From assembly GCA_037974965.1 (NCBI GenBank), contig JBBPFI010000007.1, positions 806,001 to 870,000 on the forward strand: a stretch of DNA of 64,000 nt. The letters are read 5' to 3'. The position numbers and the translations under genes are program-made. The DNA comes from Dacryopinax spathularia. Its lineage: Eukaryota; Basidiomycota; Dacrymycetes; Dacrymycetales; Dacrymycetaceae. Under the pieces are notes generated by a model, which worked only from the letters and a program-made list of their open reading frames with translations, did no database searches and was not told where the DNA came from. Shown piece after piece: positions 1-10,772 of this stretch. Within the stretch, counting starts at the first letter, position 1; every line of letters begins with the position of its first letter.

Positions 1-927
1 GCTGCTGGTGATGAGCTCACTGGTGGCCAACTGCTCGGTGACTATGCGGACGTCTCGCTCGAAGCACTCAACAATCCGGCATGGACAGCCGAACAGCGTA
101 GCACGGTAGAAAAAGGTGAGCAGGATATCACAAGAGACAGAATCGTGTTGACATAGTCCAGCGATCACTGTCAACAAGTTCTTGAAGGCGTCAAGCCAGC
201 AATTGACGTATCACGGCCTGTTCGGTATCACTTCGGCTATGCGCCCGCACGAACTCGCAGTGCTCTTCCGCAACTCGCACTTGTCTGTCATCTACAAGCG
301 GCCTGGTCTGGATGGAGCAGAAGACGCCCTCTACACCCTTGTCACGGATAGTGCCTTCCTGAATGAACCTGCGGTGGTCTGGGAGACTATGCGGGATATC
401 GAGGGCGCGCTTGACTTTGTGGACAGCGATTTCCACCCGTCCAGCACTCTGGGTGGCGACTGGGCTGGACAGGCGCACGTGCATGACGACAGGAGTGAGC
501 ACGAGGACGGGTTTTACGACCGAGAGTACGTACTGTCCACTTCGGCATAGCACAAGAATACTAACCTTCTGCTAGCCTGGCCTACGCCGAACAAATCCAA
601 GCCGAAGAAAATGCCAAAGCCAACCAACTCCCCTCCGAGCCCCCCGCCGCACACACACGCGACCCAGCAAGCCTAAGTGTGCCCCCTCGAGTCCGCCAAA
701 TCTCCACAACGTCCACCATGACCCAGCACCCGCCCGGTGCATGGCTCACCAAGTCTCCGTCCATGCCGCAGCATATGGAGTCGCACGAGAATGCGAACCC
801 GGAGTTCTCGCCCCGGGAGGAGAGCAGTGAGTTTAGGCTGAGGAAACATGAGACGAGGACGGGAGGGGAGTATTCGGAAGGGAAGAAGAAGGAGGATAAG
901 AACGGCGGGAGGTGTGTTATCATGTGA
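1..927 (+). CDS. MINDY-family deubiquitinase, C-terminal part (5' end outside window), CaaX tail
   Basis: This is the 3' half of a MINDY (FAM63/DUF544) cysteine protease, a family that trims K48-linked polyubiquitin. Exons read <1-115, 162-525 and 576-927, with introns of 46 and 50 bp. The 161/162 acceptor is the one that keeps frame and restores the family block NKFLKASSQQLTYHGL. The block LFRNSHLSVIYK carries the expected catalytic His; the catalytic Cys lies upstream of the window. LYTLVTDSAFLNEPAVVWE and FVDSDFH are further family hallmarks, and DLAYAEQIQAEE matches the ubiquitin-interacting helix after the catalytic domain. The last four residues are CVIM, a canonical CaaX box, so the protein is probably prenylated and membrane-bound, as predicted for a yeast homologue (YGL082W). 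Family call firm, prenylation inferred. Confidence 0.9.
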
Positions 928-1330
928 TGCGCGCCGACTTCGCAAATCCTCCAACCCTCTCCGCTTCTTTTCGAACCCAACCGACGGGGAACCCTTTCTA
1001 ACAAATCACGATCTCTTACCTACTTTCAACCTGATGTGCACGAAAATCTCTTTCCTTTTTTCCTTCAATCTTTCAAAGTAACGACCCACGAAAAACACCC
1101 CTCACCCAGAAACGTTTCTACAAACAACTTACCCTGCTCCCTGTTGCTGGGGATTGTCAATAGATACCCTTTATGCAACTTCACGGATTGTTTGCCCGTA
1201 CCCCAGCGCCGCTTACGTGCTCCAACAGCAATTGCAAAGAGACGAATACAGATGGTGATATACAGTGCGGTAACTTACAAGAAAATCTTAACTACAATAT
1301 CTTACAGATCTCAAGGGGTATGAGAAGGTC
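928..1330. other. Convergent intergenic region
   Basis: This 403 bp stretch holds the 3' flanks of the deubiquitinase (plus) and the Wss1-like protease (minus). It is pyrimidine-rich on the plus strand with short A/T runs. No gene, RNA or repeat was recognised. Confidence 0.6.
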
Positions 1331-3231
1331 TCAGGGCCTCTCGCCAACATTACACATCTCACACCTCCCCAAAAGCGGGTCATTCAAGAACGTACAAACT
1401 CCACAAGCCCACCTGCCCACCCTCTCCCTCTGCCTTCCCTTCCCACAGGGGGCATCACCTCCATCCCCATCCCCATTGACCGCCCGTCCTCTCCGTCCAA
1501 GCGTCGACCCGGGCCCAGAGCCGGCTAGTGTCTCCCCCAGAGTTCGTTGCTGCCTATCCTCCCCGCCCAGCCTCCTCCCCGCATCTGCAGCACCAGCACC
1601 GCCCAGTCTCTTCGCTTGCCCCAAGCCGAGGGACTCGGACTTGCGCTGGCGCATCTCAGCTGCCACTAACGCTCCAAGACCGTTCTGCTTATGTCTTTTG
1701 GGTTCTCTTCCTGGGTCTCCGACGTCTGGGAGGAGAGGGGCTAGAGGGCGCTTGCCCGACTTTGGCTGGCTCGCCGTAGGAGGAAGGGTGGTGTTGGCTG
1801 GAGCTTGGGGTCGGAAGGAGGAGGAGGCTGGAGAGGGTTTGGCGGGTGCGGTGGACTTGGACTTGGACTTGCTTTTGGCCGTGCTCGTGTTTGGGAGTGG
1901 GGGTGGGTGGGAGGGTCCGGAAGGTTGTGTATGCGCTCGCGTGTTGCTTGGGAGAGTGACGAAGTCTTCTCCGGCTAGGAGGTGGTCCATGTCCGGCAGT
2001 TCATCTTCCTCCTCGGTCAAGTCAATAACCATCCCTCCGTTCGCCTTTCCGGTACCAGAGGAAGAAGAGGCAATCGACGACCCCACAGCGGTGTCGGTGC
2101 GGAGGAGAGCAAGCTCCTCAAGCTTCATCTGCCTCAACATCCCCGCTCGGCGGGACTCGTCGTCGCTCTCCGGCTCATCATCCCCTTCCTCGTCCTCTTC
2201 GTCCTCTTCATACTCCGTTTCACTTTCCTCTCCCCCTTCTCCCCCAGCAGAACCAGCAGCAGCCAGAGCCCGTAGCCGCCTCTCAGCCGCCTCAGCCCTC
2301 GCCTCCCTCGCGCTCCTCGCCCCAGCTCTCCGACCCCTCGTGCTCCCCTCCTTTTCCCCAAGTTCGCGCCCGTCCAGCCTTGACCCTCCTTCTCCAAACA
2401 CCTCCGCTCGTACTCTCCGGCCGGGCTTGCGTCTCCTTTCTGTCTGCGCACCCGTCTTCTGCTGCCCCGTAGCTCGCCGAATACGCGCTACCCGTCTCCT
2501 TCGCGCGGAGCCTTTCTTCCTCTCTTTACTCTGCGCTCCGCCGCACGTAAACTCCGGTAGATCCTCCACCGGCAGGTCGTCTGCGATGCCGGAAACAGCC
2601 TCCCCATCCCCCACCCTAACCCCGCCACTCCACATCCCATCACCCCTATACCCCCCCCTCCTCAACCCCTCCACCTCCCTCCACAACCCAGCCCATTCCC
2701 TCTGAAAGCTGGGGAGATGATGCATATGCTTTATATGCGCCAACTCGTGGCAGAGCGTGTTGAGTAGGTATTGGGTGGGGTAGAAGGATCCGGATCCGGA
2801 GGGCCCGGACGGACTGGGGCGACGGAGGACGAGTTCGATCACTTCGCCGGCGTTCCAGTTCCTGCCGGCGAAGATGGGGTTGGGGGGGTATTCTTCGAGG
2901 GAGTTGATGGTTAGGCCGTGGGATTTCATTATTGGTCTGCGGGGGTGTGGCACGTCAGTGCTACCATTACTCACGATGCGGCTCCTGCAGGGAGAGCAAG
3001 CAGTGAAAGATTTTTTTGGAGAGCAAGGCAGAGGACAGGAGGGATAAGGAGAGAGGGAGAGTGTGGTACAGAGAGAGGAAGGAGAGGGACGTACTTGACC
3101 TGAGCGGCCAACGCCCTCAGTAAGTCCAGAGCGGCGCGTTCGTCTTCTGGGGATTGGGCGGGGAGGGCGGTGATGAAGTTTATGTAGGGGTTTGGGTTGG
3201 CGATTTTTTCGTTTAGTCGGAGGTGGACCAT
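1331..3231 (-). CDS. Wss1-like WLM-domain metalloprotease (DNA-protein crosslink repair)
   Basis: Two exons, 3231-3095 and 2936-1331, with a 158 bp intron, give a 580-residue protein. The WLM domain (about residues 1-150) has the zinc site HELAHIKHMHH (109-119, HExxH plus a third His six residues on), preceded by the typical ARNW-like strand (FAGRNWNAGEVIELVLR). Wss1/SPRTN proteases digest proteins covalently trapped on DNA in a SUMO-dependent way. A long, charged, low-complexity middle contains a SUMO-interacting-type motif, MVIDLTEEEDE. The last 26 residues form a RanBP2-type zinc finger (WACGVCTFLNDP..CEMC). The start at 3231 (MVHLRLNEK) opens the domain directly; upstream open frame exists but splicing there does not keep phase. 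Family call firm, exact N-terminus moderate. Confidence 0.88.
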
Positions 3232-3781
3232 CTCTTCTTCTCCCTCCTTTGGGCTAGTATACACCAAAAGAAAGAGTGAGGTAGAACGAGGAGAGAGGAG
3301 GAGAGAAGTGGTGGTGTGGGTAACGACGCGCGACTGACCAGTCATCGCTCGCCATAAAAGAGCGCTCAGGGACCGCGCTCGCGTCACATGGATGACATAA
3401 TGGCACAGCCACCCGTCTTCAGTGGGAACGTGAGAGTCGAAAGGCAGAAGATACGGGAAGACGGGCAAGGGTTATCATCGTCACTGAAGGAAAGAAAGAA
3501 AGACTCGCATCGACTTCACCTCACTTTGTCGCAAACTGTCGGAGCCGAATTGGGCGGCCACACTTTGTCCTTTTCTGGCTGAAGGAGGATCGCACGTTTG
3601 TTCTGCTCGGCACCGCCCGCCATCTGCGAGAGCGCAAAGGATCACCCAAACTATCGTAGGCGATCAAATCTCGGCGCAACCTCACGCGTTCCTGGGCGCA
3701 TCCCCGCATCCCCAACGAGCACCTATCACCCAACATCTTCGCCGCCCATCCAATACTAATAGCTCCTAGGCCAAGGCAACG
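3232..3781. promoter_or_regulatory. Divergent promoter region, Wss1-like / phosphofructokinase
   Basis: The two genes start 551 bp apart and point away from each other, so this interval must hold both promoters and leaders. I see CT-rich tracts and no convincing TATA box. The motif tactaatagctcctag just before the phosphofructokinase ATG resembles the 3' end of an intron, so a 5'UTR intron is possible. Confidence 0.45.
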
Positions 3782-6700
3782 ATGGCCCTCCCCGCCGAAG
3801 CAGCTTACACCCATCTCCCCTCTGAACAGCAGCACCAGGAGAAGAGGAGGATGCGTATCGCCGTCCTTACTTCTGGAGGGGACAGCGCGGGGATGAACCC
3901 GGCCGTTAGGGCTGTCGTCAAGGCCGGAATCACAAAGTGCGTCTTCCTCTTCCCCTCTCACTGCTCTCTCTCTGACCTGGATTCCTCTTCTTTCCGTTGG
4001 TGCTGGTGCTTCTGTCGTGGTTGGTGAGAGTAGAGGCTGCGAGACCTACGTAATCAGAGAAGGGTACGAAGGCCTCGTCCGAGGTAACACCTCCCCCGCC
4101 CCTCGCCACCATCTCAAAACCCAACGTCACCTCCCCCCCGAGCGTCTGGCGCGCTTCGGACCAGAAACGATGGTCAAGAACCTTTCTTTTGGGGACGGGC
4201 AGGCGCTGAGGGAAGGGGCGGGGGACGCGGATGAGGATGATGGGGATGGCGAGGGAGGGGAAGGGAAGGGGGAGGGGGAGGGGAGTTTGAGGGGGAGACA
4301 TATTGTTCGGGTTGGGTGGGATGATGTGAGGGGGTGGATGGGCGAGGTGCGTCGTCCTCCTTCCTTTTGCCTTCTCCCTTCTTCCTCCAATTCTTGGCCT
4401 CCTGCCCTTCATGCCTTCTCCCCTATCTGTCTGCCTTCCCGCTCGCTTTTCCTCAATGCGTGAGCGAGGGCTCAACGAAAAACAGGGAGGCACCTTCATC
4501 GGCTCCGCCCGCTCCCAAGCCTTCCGCACGCCCGAAGGCCGTCTCTCCGCAGCGCACAACCTGATAAAAGAAGGCATCGACGGCCTCGTCGTCTGCGGGG
4601 GGGACGGTTCCCTAACCGGCGCGGACAAGCTGAGGGCCGAATGGCCTGGGTTGGTCAAGCAGCTCTTGGAATCCGGTTCGTCTGCCCTCTCCCCCTCTGC
4701 GTCCAACTCTCTCTGACGTCTGGGTCTGGTTTGTTTGGCTACTTTGTGTGTTTGTGTTTGGTGGTTTGTGGTTTGTAGGCAAGATCACCCAAGAGCAAGC
4801 AACCGCCTACCAGCAGCTCAAGATCGTCGGCCTCGTCGGGTCAATAGACAACGACATGGCCCTAACAGACATGACGATCGGCGCCCCCACGGCCCTCCAA
4901 AGAATCTGCGAATCGATCGACAACATCAACAGCACCGCTGCCTCGCACTCGCGCGCATTTGTGGTCGAGGTCATGGGACGGCACTGTGGGTGGCTTGCGC
5001 TCATGGCGGGGGTTAGTGCGGGGGCGGATTATGTGTTTGTGCCGGAGTGGCCGCCGAGGAGCGAGCCGTGGGAGGAGGAGATGTGTGAGGTTATCCGGCG
5101 GGTACGTTCTGTCTTTCTGAGTCTATCCATCTTCCTTCCTTCCTCCGGTGTCCTCCTTCCCGTCTTCCTGCTTTCGTCCGCTTTCCTTTCCTCTCTGCTT
5201 TTCCCTATAGCAGCTCCTCTTCTTCGGGCGGTCACTGATATGTATGCGTGCGTGCGTCGGCAGCACCGCGAAGTCGGCAAACGCAAAACAATCGTAATAG
5301 TCGCCGAAGGCGCACATGACAAGGACTTGAACCCGATCAAAGCTGAGAAAGTCAAGGACGTGCTCGCGAATGTGCTTAAGCTTGATACGAGGGTTACGAC
5401 GTTGGGGCATACGCAGAGGGGGGGGAGGCCGGTTGCTATGGATCGGATTTTGGTGCGTCGCCCTCTCTACTTCCCTCCTCTCAGCTGGCTCTCCCGCCAG
5501 AGAGATTGTGGGAGAAAGGCAGAGTGCTCATGGGTTGGGATGTAGCCCACGCTGCAAGGCATCGACGCCGTCAACGCCCTCCTCGAAGCGACGCCCGACC
5601 AGCCCAGCTACATGATCGGCATCCACGAGAACAAGATCCTCCGTATCCCGCTCGTCGATGCCGTCAAGCAGACGCAAGCCGTAGCAGCTGCCATCGAAGC
5701 GAGAGACTTTGCGAAAGCGATGAGTCTGAGGGACCCGGAGTTTGAGCAGTATTGGAGGGCGTTTAGTATGACTAGTACGTTGAATAAGGAGAAGAGGCTG
5801 CCGAAGCATCAGAGGTTGCGGGTCGCTATTATGCAGTGCGTGCACGTTCCAATTTCCTTCTCACTTCTTTCTTACGTCTCCATTCTGCCCTGCAAGCTCC
5901 CTTATCCCCTGCTTCTTCTCCCTTCTTTTTATCTCTAAAGCGGTGGAGACTGACGGCATCTTGTTGCTAGTATGGGCGCCCCAGCAGGAGGGATGAACGC
6001 CGCCACCCGCACCGCCGTCCGCTACTGCCTCTCCAAAGGGCACAAACCACTCTGCATCAACAACGGGTTCAAAGGCCTGCTAGACGACACAGTCGTCGAG
6101 CTCTCCTGGCTCAAAGTAGACAACTGGACCGCTCGCGGAGGTTCCGAGCTGGGCACGAACCGGTCTTTGCCGGATACGGACCTAGGCGGGATCGCCGCCA
6201 AGTTCCAGCAACATAATTTCGACGCGCTATTCATGATCGGCGGTTTCGAGGCTTTCTCCGCGCTGCTCATCTTGGAGAAAGCGAGGAAGGACTATCCGGC
6301 GTTCAATGTCCCCATGGTCCACTTGCCAGCGACGATCTCGAACAACGTGCCCCTGACCGATTTCAGCCTGGGGTGCGATACGAGCTTGAACGCCCTAGTC
6401 GACGCGTGCGACGCGATCCGGCAGAGCGCATCAGCGAGCAGGAATCGAGTGTTCGTAGTCGAGACGCAGGGCGGGCAGTGTGGGTATATCGCCGCTATGG
6501 GCGCTTTGGCTGTACGTCCCTTCCCTCTCGTCACGAATAGCTTAAGGAGGGGTGCTGATGAAGGACAGACCGGGGCGGTGATCGTGTATACGCCGGAGAA
6601 GGGTATTAACCTTGATACGTTGAGGACGGACGTGAGGTTCTTGAAGGCGAGGTTTATGCTCGACGAGAAGGGCAAGAGCGAGGGTCGGTTGATCCTGAGG

Positions 6701-7204
6701 TACGCCTCCTCCCCCTTGCTCTCGAGAACTTGACTGACCGGTTTCCGCAGGAACGAGAAAGCCTCGGACGTTTACTCGACCGAGATCATCACCAAGATCC
6801 TGAAGGAAGAAGGTGGCGACCTATTCGACTCCCGCTCCGCCTCGCTCGGCCATACATTGCAAGGCGGCATCCCCTCCCCCATCGATCGCGCCCGCGCAGC
6901 AAGGCTAACGATGATGTGCATGGAGTTCCTCGAAAAGCACGCCCACGCTCTCCTCGAACATCCTCCTCATCGGCGCCGCGGTACACGCGAGACCGCGGCG
7001 GTCATCACCATCCAAGGCAGTGGGATCAAGTTCGTCCCTGTGGACGAGATGGTCCAGCATGCGGATATGAAGAAGCGCCGTGGGAAACATACGTGGTGGG
7101 AAGGGATCAAGGACCTTGCTGAATTGCTCGGCGGGAGGACAGACCTTGTGCAGCACAAGTTTGACGTGAACCCGCCGCATCATCATGAGCCGTACCAGTA
7201 CTGA
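3782..7204 (+). CDS. ATP-dependent 6-phosphofructokinase, tandem-domain eukaryotic type
   Basis: Nine exons (3782-3936, 4034-4346, 4486-4675, 4779-5101, 5264-5452, 5546-5835, 5971-6511, 6569-6699, 6751-7204) encode 861 residues. The enzyme phosphorylates fructose 6-phosphate, the committed cytosolic step of glycolysis. The N-terminal catalytic half has GGDSAGMN (32-39), the ATP-site GGDG (194-197), the catalytic loop GSIDND (catalytic Asp near 243) and EVMGRHCGW. The C-terminal half restarts at MGAPAGGMN (about 488) and carries the effector-binding blocks GGFEAF and ATISNNVP. The protein lacks the extra N-terminal domain of yeast Pfk1/Pfk2. Between VRGN and WDDVRG in exon 2 there is an insertion of about 70 residues with a Gly/Asp/Glu-rich stretch, not seen in the yeast enzyme. 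All introns are short and in phase. Confidence 0.95.
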
Positions 7205-7523
7205 AGTCCGGATCGAACACAACTCCCGGTTATGAAAAGCCTGAACGATACGAGTAATGTTAATTTGACGCGAAATATGAGCTAGAGCTACCATATGACT
7301 GAGCAATGAAATGGGTTTTATGCGTTGTCATGAGAACAATTGCTTCCGATGATAATCATTATTCACTCGTCCCTCTAAGTTTATAACCTTTGGGCGGTCT
7401 TTCGTGCCTCCATGGCTGCTGTGAGGAGTCGTTGTCAACAGAACGACACGGCATTATCCGAAAGAGAAAGGCAAACATAGCAGCCACTAGGAGGCGTCTG
7501 TAGAAAAGGCAAAAGAAACGTTT
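7205..7523. other. Phosphofructokinase 3' flank
   Basis: About 320 bp, AT-richer than the coding DNA, between the phosphofructokinase stop and the tRNA. The A-runs at about 7503-7518 read as T-runs on the minus strand and would terminate RNA polymerase III transcription of the tRNA. No other feature was seen. Confidence 0.5.
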
Positions 7524-7605
7524 GTCTCAGCCGAGGATCGAACTCAGGACCTTACGCGGACACTCGATGTGAGGCGTACGTGATAACCAACTACACCACC
7601 GAGAC
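7524..7605 (-). tRNA. tRNA-Val(CAC) with a 9-nt intron
   Basis: Read on the minus strand this folds as a complete cloverleaf. The acceptor arms are GTCTCGG and CTGAGAC (one G-U pair), the anticodon stem is TACGC/GCGTA, and the T arm is CTGAG-TTCGATC-CTCGG. The anticodon loop reads CTCACA and then carries nine extra bases (7567-7559) at the standard eukaryotic intron site, one base after the anticodon. The anticodon CAC (7571-7569) decodes valine GUG. Mature length is 73 nt without CCA. T-runs just downstream act as terminator. Confidence 0.93.
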
Positions 7606-8770
7606 GAGGACATTCGTCCACCCTAAAGATAGCCCATCACGTCATTAGTTTCTGGCCCTCGGATCCACAGTTTTTGTTGTTCATCGCGCATTGTTCGCTT
7701 CGAAAGTGCCATACTGAGCCCAGACATATTCGAGCGGTTGGATAAGCGGATGAAATTGCACCAGGAGCGAGCGGTATGACTATATGTACAAGGCTGGAGG
7801 TCCACCGCCCATAAACTTGCAAGGAGCTCGCTGTTCACAGAAACAGCAAGGGGCCGACGCCATAAGAACTTGCAGATTTAGACAACGCAGTTTCGCGTAG
7901 TCCAGCGAGCAATGCCCTATCACCGAGCAGCACCAGGCCGATACGACCTTGACCTTGTGGTAGTACTAAACGAAAAGCGGTCGATGCGTGATGGTATCTT
8001 GCTCCGCCGGATATGCAAGAAGGCGTGGCAAGGAGAGACAAGTTGACATAGTAGGTGAGTATAGATGCGCGGTTTCCAGAGGCGTTATATGTCAATAGTC
8101 CACGGAACAACAGGTCATGATTGAGTCACACTGTGGTGAGCTTTCAAACTGCTATACGAAACCACCAGGTATCTTATTAGAACACAATCCCCAACGCATA
8201 TGTATGGTGCTGGGACTCTTTCTGTGGGAGAGCACCAGAACTCGCATTGTCCACCGATTCAACATGCGGCTTACAAAGCGCAATGCCAAATCTATTCTTG
8301 CATTTCGCCAGTTCACCAGAAATTTGAAAGACATCAACCGGGAGACTCACAAGCACGACAGACCCAAGGAAAGGTTCAAATACACGGAAAATGGCGGCGA
8401 AAAGCAACGCACGTTTTCACGGAGAAGCTGCTTCCACGTGCCCTGACAGCATGCTCAGGGACGCCGACCCGAACGACCCAACCTCGTCGGCCTTCTCCGA
8501 GTCGTGCTTCACCCGTCTGCAATCCGGCGGCCCGACCGTAATCCTTCGTAAGGTGCTTGACAAGGACCTCAACAATCAGCAAATCCCATGCCGCCATCGG
8601 TGCACGTGCGGGATGTTCCTCATCGTACAATGCAAACGTAGGCCGAGACACCTCTCATCAGCATACGGATAGCCCAGAATGGCAAGCCGCTGCTACATAA
8701 ACAGCAACTCGTGGCGCCTGGAATGTAGCCTGGCAGGGCAAGAATCCGCCCAGGCACCTCCAGTCCAAGC
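7606..8770. other. Intergenic, no recognised gene
   Basis: This is 1.17 kb between the tRNA and the first DUF6454-like gene. Open frames of 60-110 codons occur on both strands but none has a recognisable motif or a supporting intron pattern. The last few hundred bases must include the promoter of the gene starting at 8771. Confidence 0.5.
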
Positions 8771-9866
8771 ATGATGCAGCTCACGAGCCTTTGCGCGCTA
8801 GCGCTCGCCGCGTCTGTGGCGGCACTCAACATCACCGTGCTCCAGCCTAACGTGCCGCTCGCGCCAAGCCCTCTGCCGCTTCCTGGAGCTGCGAAAGACT
8901 GCGACGAGATCGTTGCTGCGTTTGCCAACCTTGGGAGGACGACTGTTTGGAACCTGGTGCAGAAGGTCAAGTTTCAGGGTGACACGGTGCGCACGATAGT
9001 TGCTGTTCTTCGGATTCGCCTGATTGGTACTGCAGTACGAGCCCGAAGGTATCGTTCGCATCGGTGACGATCGCTACTACGTCTCCGCCGGCGAGTATAC
9101 TGCTCCGACTACCTCCTACGGCAATGGCACCGTGATCAACGGCACTGACCGTCAGCCCGGTGCCGGTTTCGCGCACATCATCGTCTTCGACGGCAACGGC
9201 ACCCGTATTGCTGATGCCACCCTGACCGAGGAGGGTGCAATCGAATACCATAACGGTGGAATCGACTACGATGGCAAGTACATCTGGGCTACCATCGCCC
9301 AATACCGTCCGAACGCCACCGCGACGCTGGTCAAGATCGACCCGCTAACGATCAACGTCACGACCATCCTGCATATCGCCGACCACCAGGGTGGTGCGAT
9401 CCATGATGTCGACACCGGGAATGTGTACATGCTCAACTGGGGAAGCCGCAACGTCTCCACCTGGAACCTCAACTACGTCGCTGCCCCCTACCCGGAGTTC
9501 ACGCGTCCTCGGTCGATCACACGCAACCCGTCGTACTACACCGACTACCAGGACTGCAAGTTCCTCGGCCACCCTGCAGTATACGACTACCGCGCTGTCG
9601 GTCTCTGCTCCGGCGTGACGAGCATCTACGGCACTCAGATTGGAGGCTTGGCCATCGTTGATCTGAAGACAATGGTCCCGCTCGCCGAGGTGCCCATCAC
9701 GATGAAGTCCGACCTGGGCGTGCTCGTCACCGAGAACCCGGTCGACGTCGCTATTGTCGATGGCAAGCTTCGTGTCTACTTCCTGCCCGACCAGCATAAC
9801 TCGACTCTCTACGTGTACGAGCCGCTCGCTGCCAGCCCGTTTGAGTTCGGCAGCGGGTTCGAGTAG
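8771..9866 (+). CDS. Secreted DUF6454-like predicted beta-propeller protein (copy 1)
   Basis: Two exons (8771-8986, 9036-9866; 49 bp intron) give 348 residues. The N-terminus is a classical signal peptide (MQLTSLCALALAASVAA). The paralog at 25.7 kb begins at the equivalent of the second Met (8774), so that Met is an alternative start. The mature part carries EPEGIVRIGDDRYYVS, GGIDYDGKYIWATIAQYRP, a D-H-x-GG-x-HD block, WGSRN and YQDCKFLGH. I recognise this layout from bacterial and fungal proteins annotated DUF6454, likely propeller-like. Function and ligand are unknown. Many N-x-S/T sites fit secretion. The paralog has an additional intron absent here. Confidence 0.85.
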
Positions 9867-10013
9867 GAGCTTGTTAGGTGAGCATGCTGTCCCCACACCC
9901 TGAACGTCTACTCACCCAAATAGCAGCATATATGCGCCAAAATTTGTTACATTCTCATCTCTATAGGTAACAGTGATGTAAAAGGCATGCCCGACCGTGC
10001 CATAGAAGCCAGA

Positions 10014-10439
10014 TCAATCTTTTTCTGAACCATGATAGCCGTCCACGACTTTAGAGCCGGGCTCATTGTTCAAGATCTCCTGTACGATCCCGGCCATCTT
10101 CTGGCCCGTACCGCGGCTAGCACCTCCCATCCCGCCAATGCTGGCTTTCTTATCAAAGGGACCGCCAACTGAGGCGCATATAGTCAGCTTTTGAAGCATG
10201 GGAAGAAAGCTCTCGCGTACCGTCCTCGGCGGCGCCTCCCTCAACAGCACCGTCAGCTTCCAACTCTTTGCCAATGGCACCGTCCTGCGAGCGTTCAGGG
10301 TATGTTCCAGGCAGGTCATCCGGCAGCCTACCTTGTTGGACGGCCCAGCGGAATCTTTCGCGGTGTTAACGCTGGATGTATAGAGCCTGATGGAAGCCGG
10401 GCGAATTCTGAGAGAACCACGAAGGGCGAAGATGGACAT
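10014..10439 (-). CDS. Small predicted mitochondrial protein, tandem copy B
   Basis: Three exons (10439-10332, 10284-10221, 10168-10014) give 108 residues. I do not recognise a named family. The N-terminus MSIFALRGSLRIRPASIRLY is rich in Arg/Ser and lacks acidic residues, as in a mitochondrial presequence. It continues with DGAIGKELEADGAV and then GGPFDKKASIGGMGGA, Gly-rich repeats shared with the neighbour gene at 10773-11178. First exons are exactly equal (108 nt) in both genes, and both other junctions keep the same phase. The second repeat is more eroded here than in the neighbour. The last intron holds a tatatgcgc motif directly before its acceptor. Confidence 0.75.
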   Translation of the reverse strand: MSIFALRGSLRIRPASIRLYTSSVNTAKDSAGPSNKVGCRMTCLEHTLNARRTVPLAKSWKLTVLLREAPPRTVRESFLPMLQKLTICASVGGPFDKKASIGGMGGASRGTGQKMAGIVQEILNNEPGSKVVDGYHGSEKD

Positions 10440-10772
10440 CTTTGGTGGTTGCTTGGCGGGAGTGAAAGTAGTCAAGAAGGTCCTTTGAGGCTGCCAACCT
10501 GGTTATATCCTGGATCACCAGCTGGTCCGGTATTGAGTATGTTAAACGGTTGGCCGGTATTTCTCATTAATTGATGACGTGCACGGTGTTTAGGGATCGA
10601 AGCACACCAGAGATCTCGATCCGCCGAAACACCTTACTTCGGTTTCAGTCGAATGCTGCAGCATATCATGCAGCACAATTTCGATCTTCTCTAACTTATA
10701 GGTAACAACAATGTAAAGCCATGCCCGAGCTGCCGTAGCCGCCACCTCAATCTCATCTGTCGACGTCCCCTT
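10440..10772. other. Spacer between the two small mitochondrial genes
   Basis: This 333 bp stretch is the promoter of copy B and the 3' flank of the second copy. Part of it (about 10670-10760) resembles the 3' flank of copy B at about 9960-10015 (both contain an atctctataggtaacar-like stretch followed by a gtaaa(g) and gcatgcccga block), so the duplication unit includes 3' flank DNA. Confidence 0.5.

Noticed and set aside
116-178. Acceptor at aacaag (178) for the first deubiquitinase intron
   Set aside because: It shifts the frame and loses the MINDY block; the acceptor at 161 restores it.
1173-2705. 510-codon plus-strand open frame
   Set aside because: It lies antisense to the low-complexity tail of the Wss1-like gene and is made of Ser/Pro/Arg runs; the minus strand carries the real domains.
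3232-3468. N-terminal extension of the Wss1-like protein
   Set aside because: The frame is open upstream, but a candidate splice (ATG ACT G, then ctag acceptor) does not keep phase, and the WLM domain starts naturally at 3231.
3930-4706. 258-codon minus-strand open frame
   Set aside because: Crosses introns and exons of phosphofructokinase on the other strand; low complexity only.
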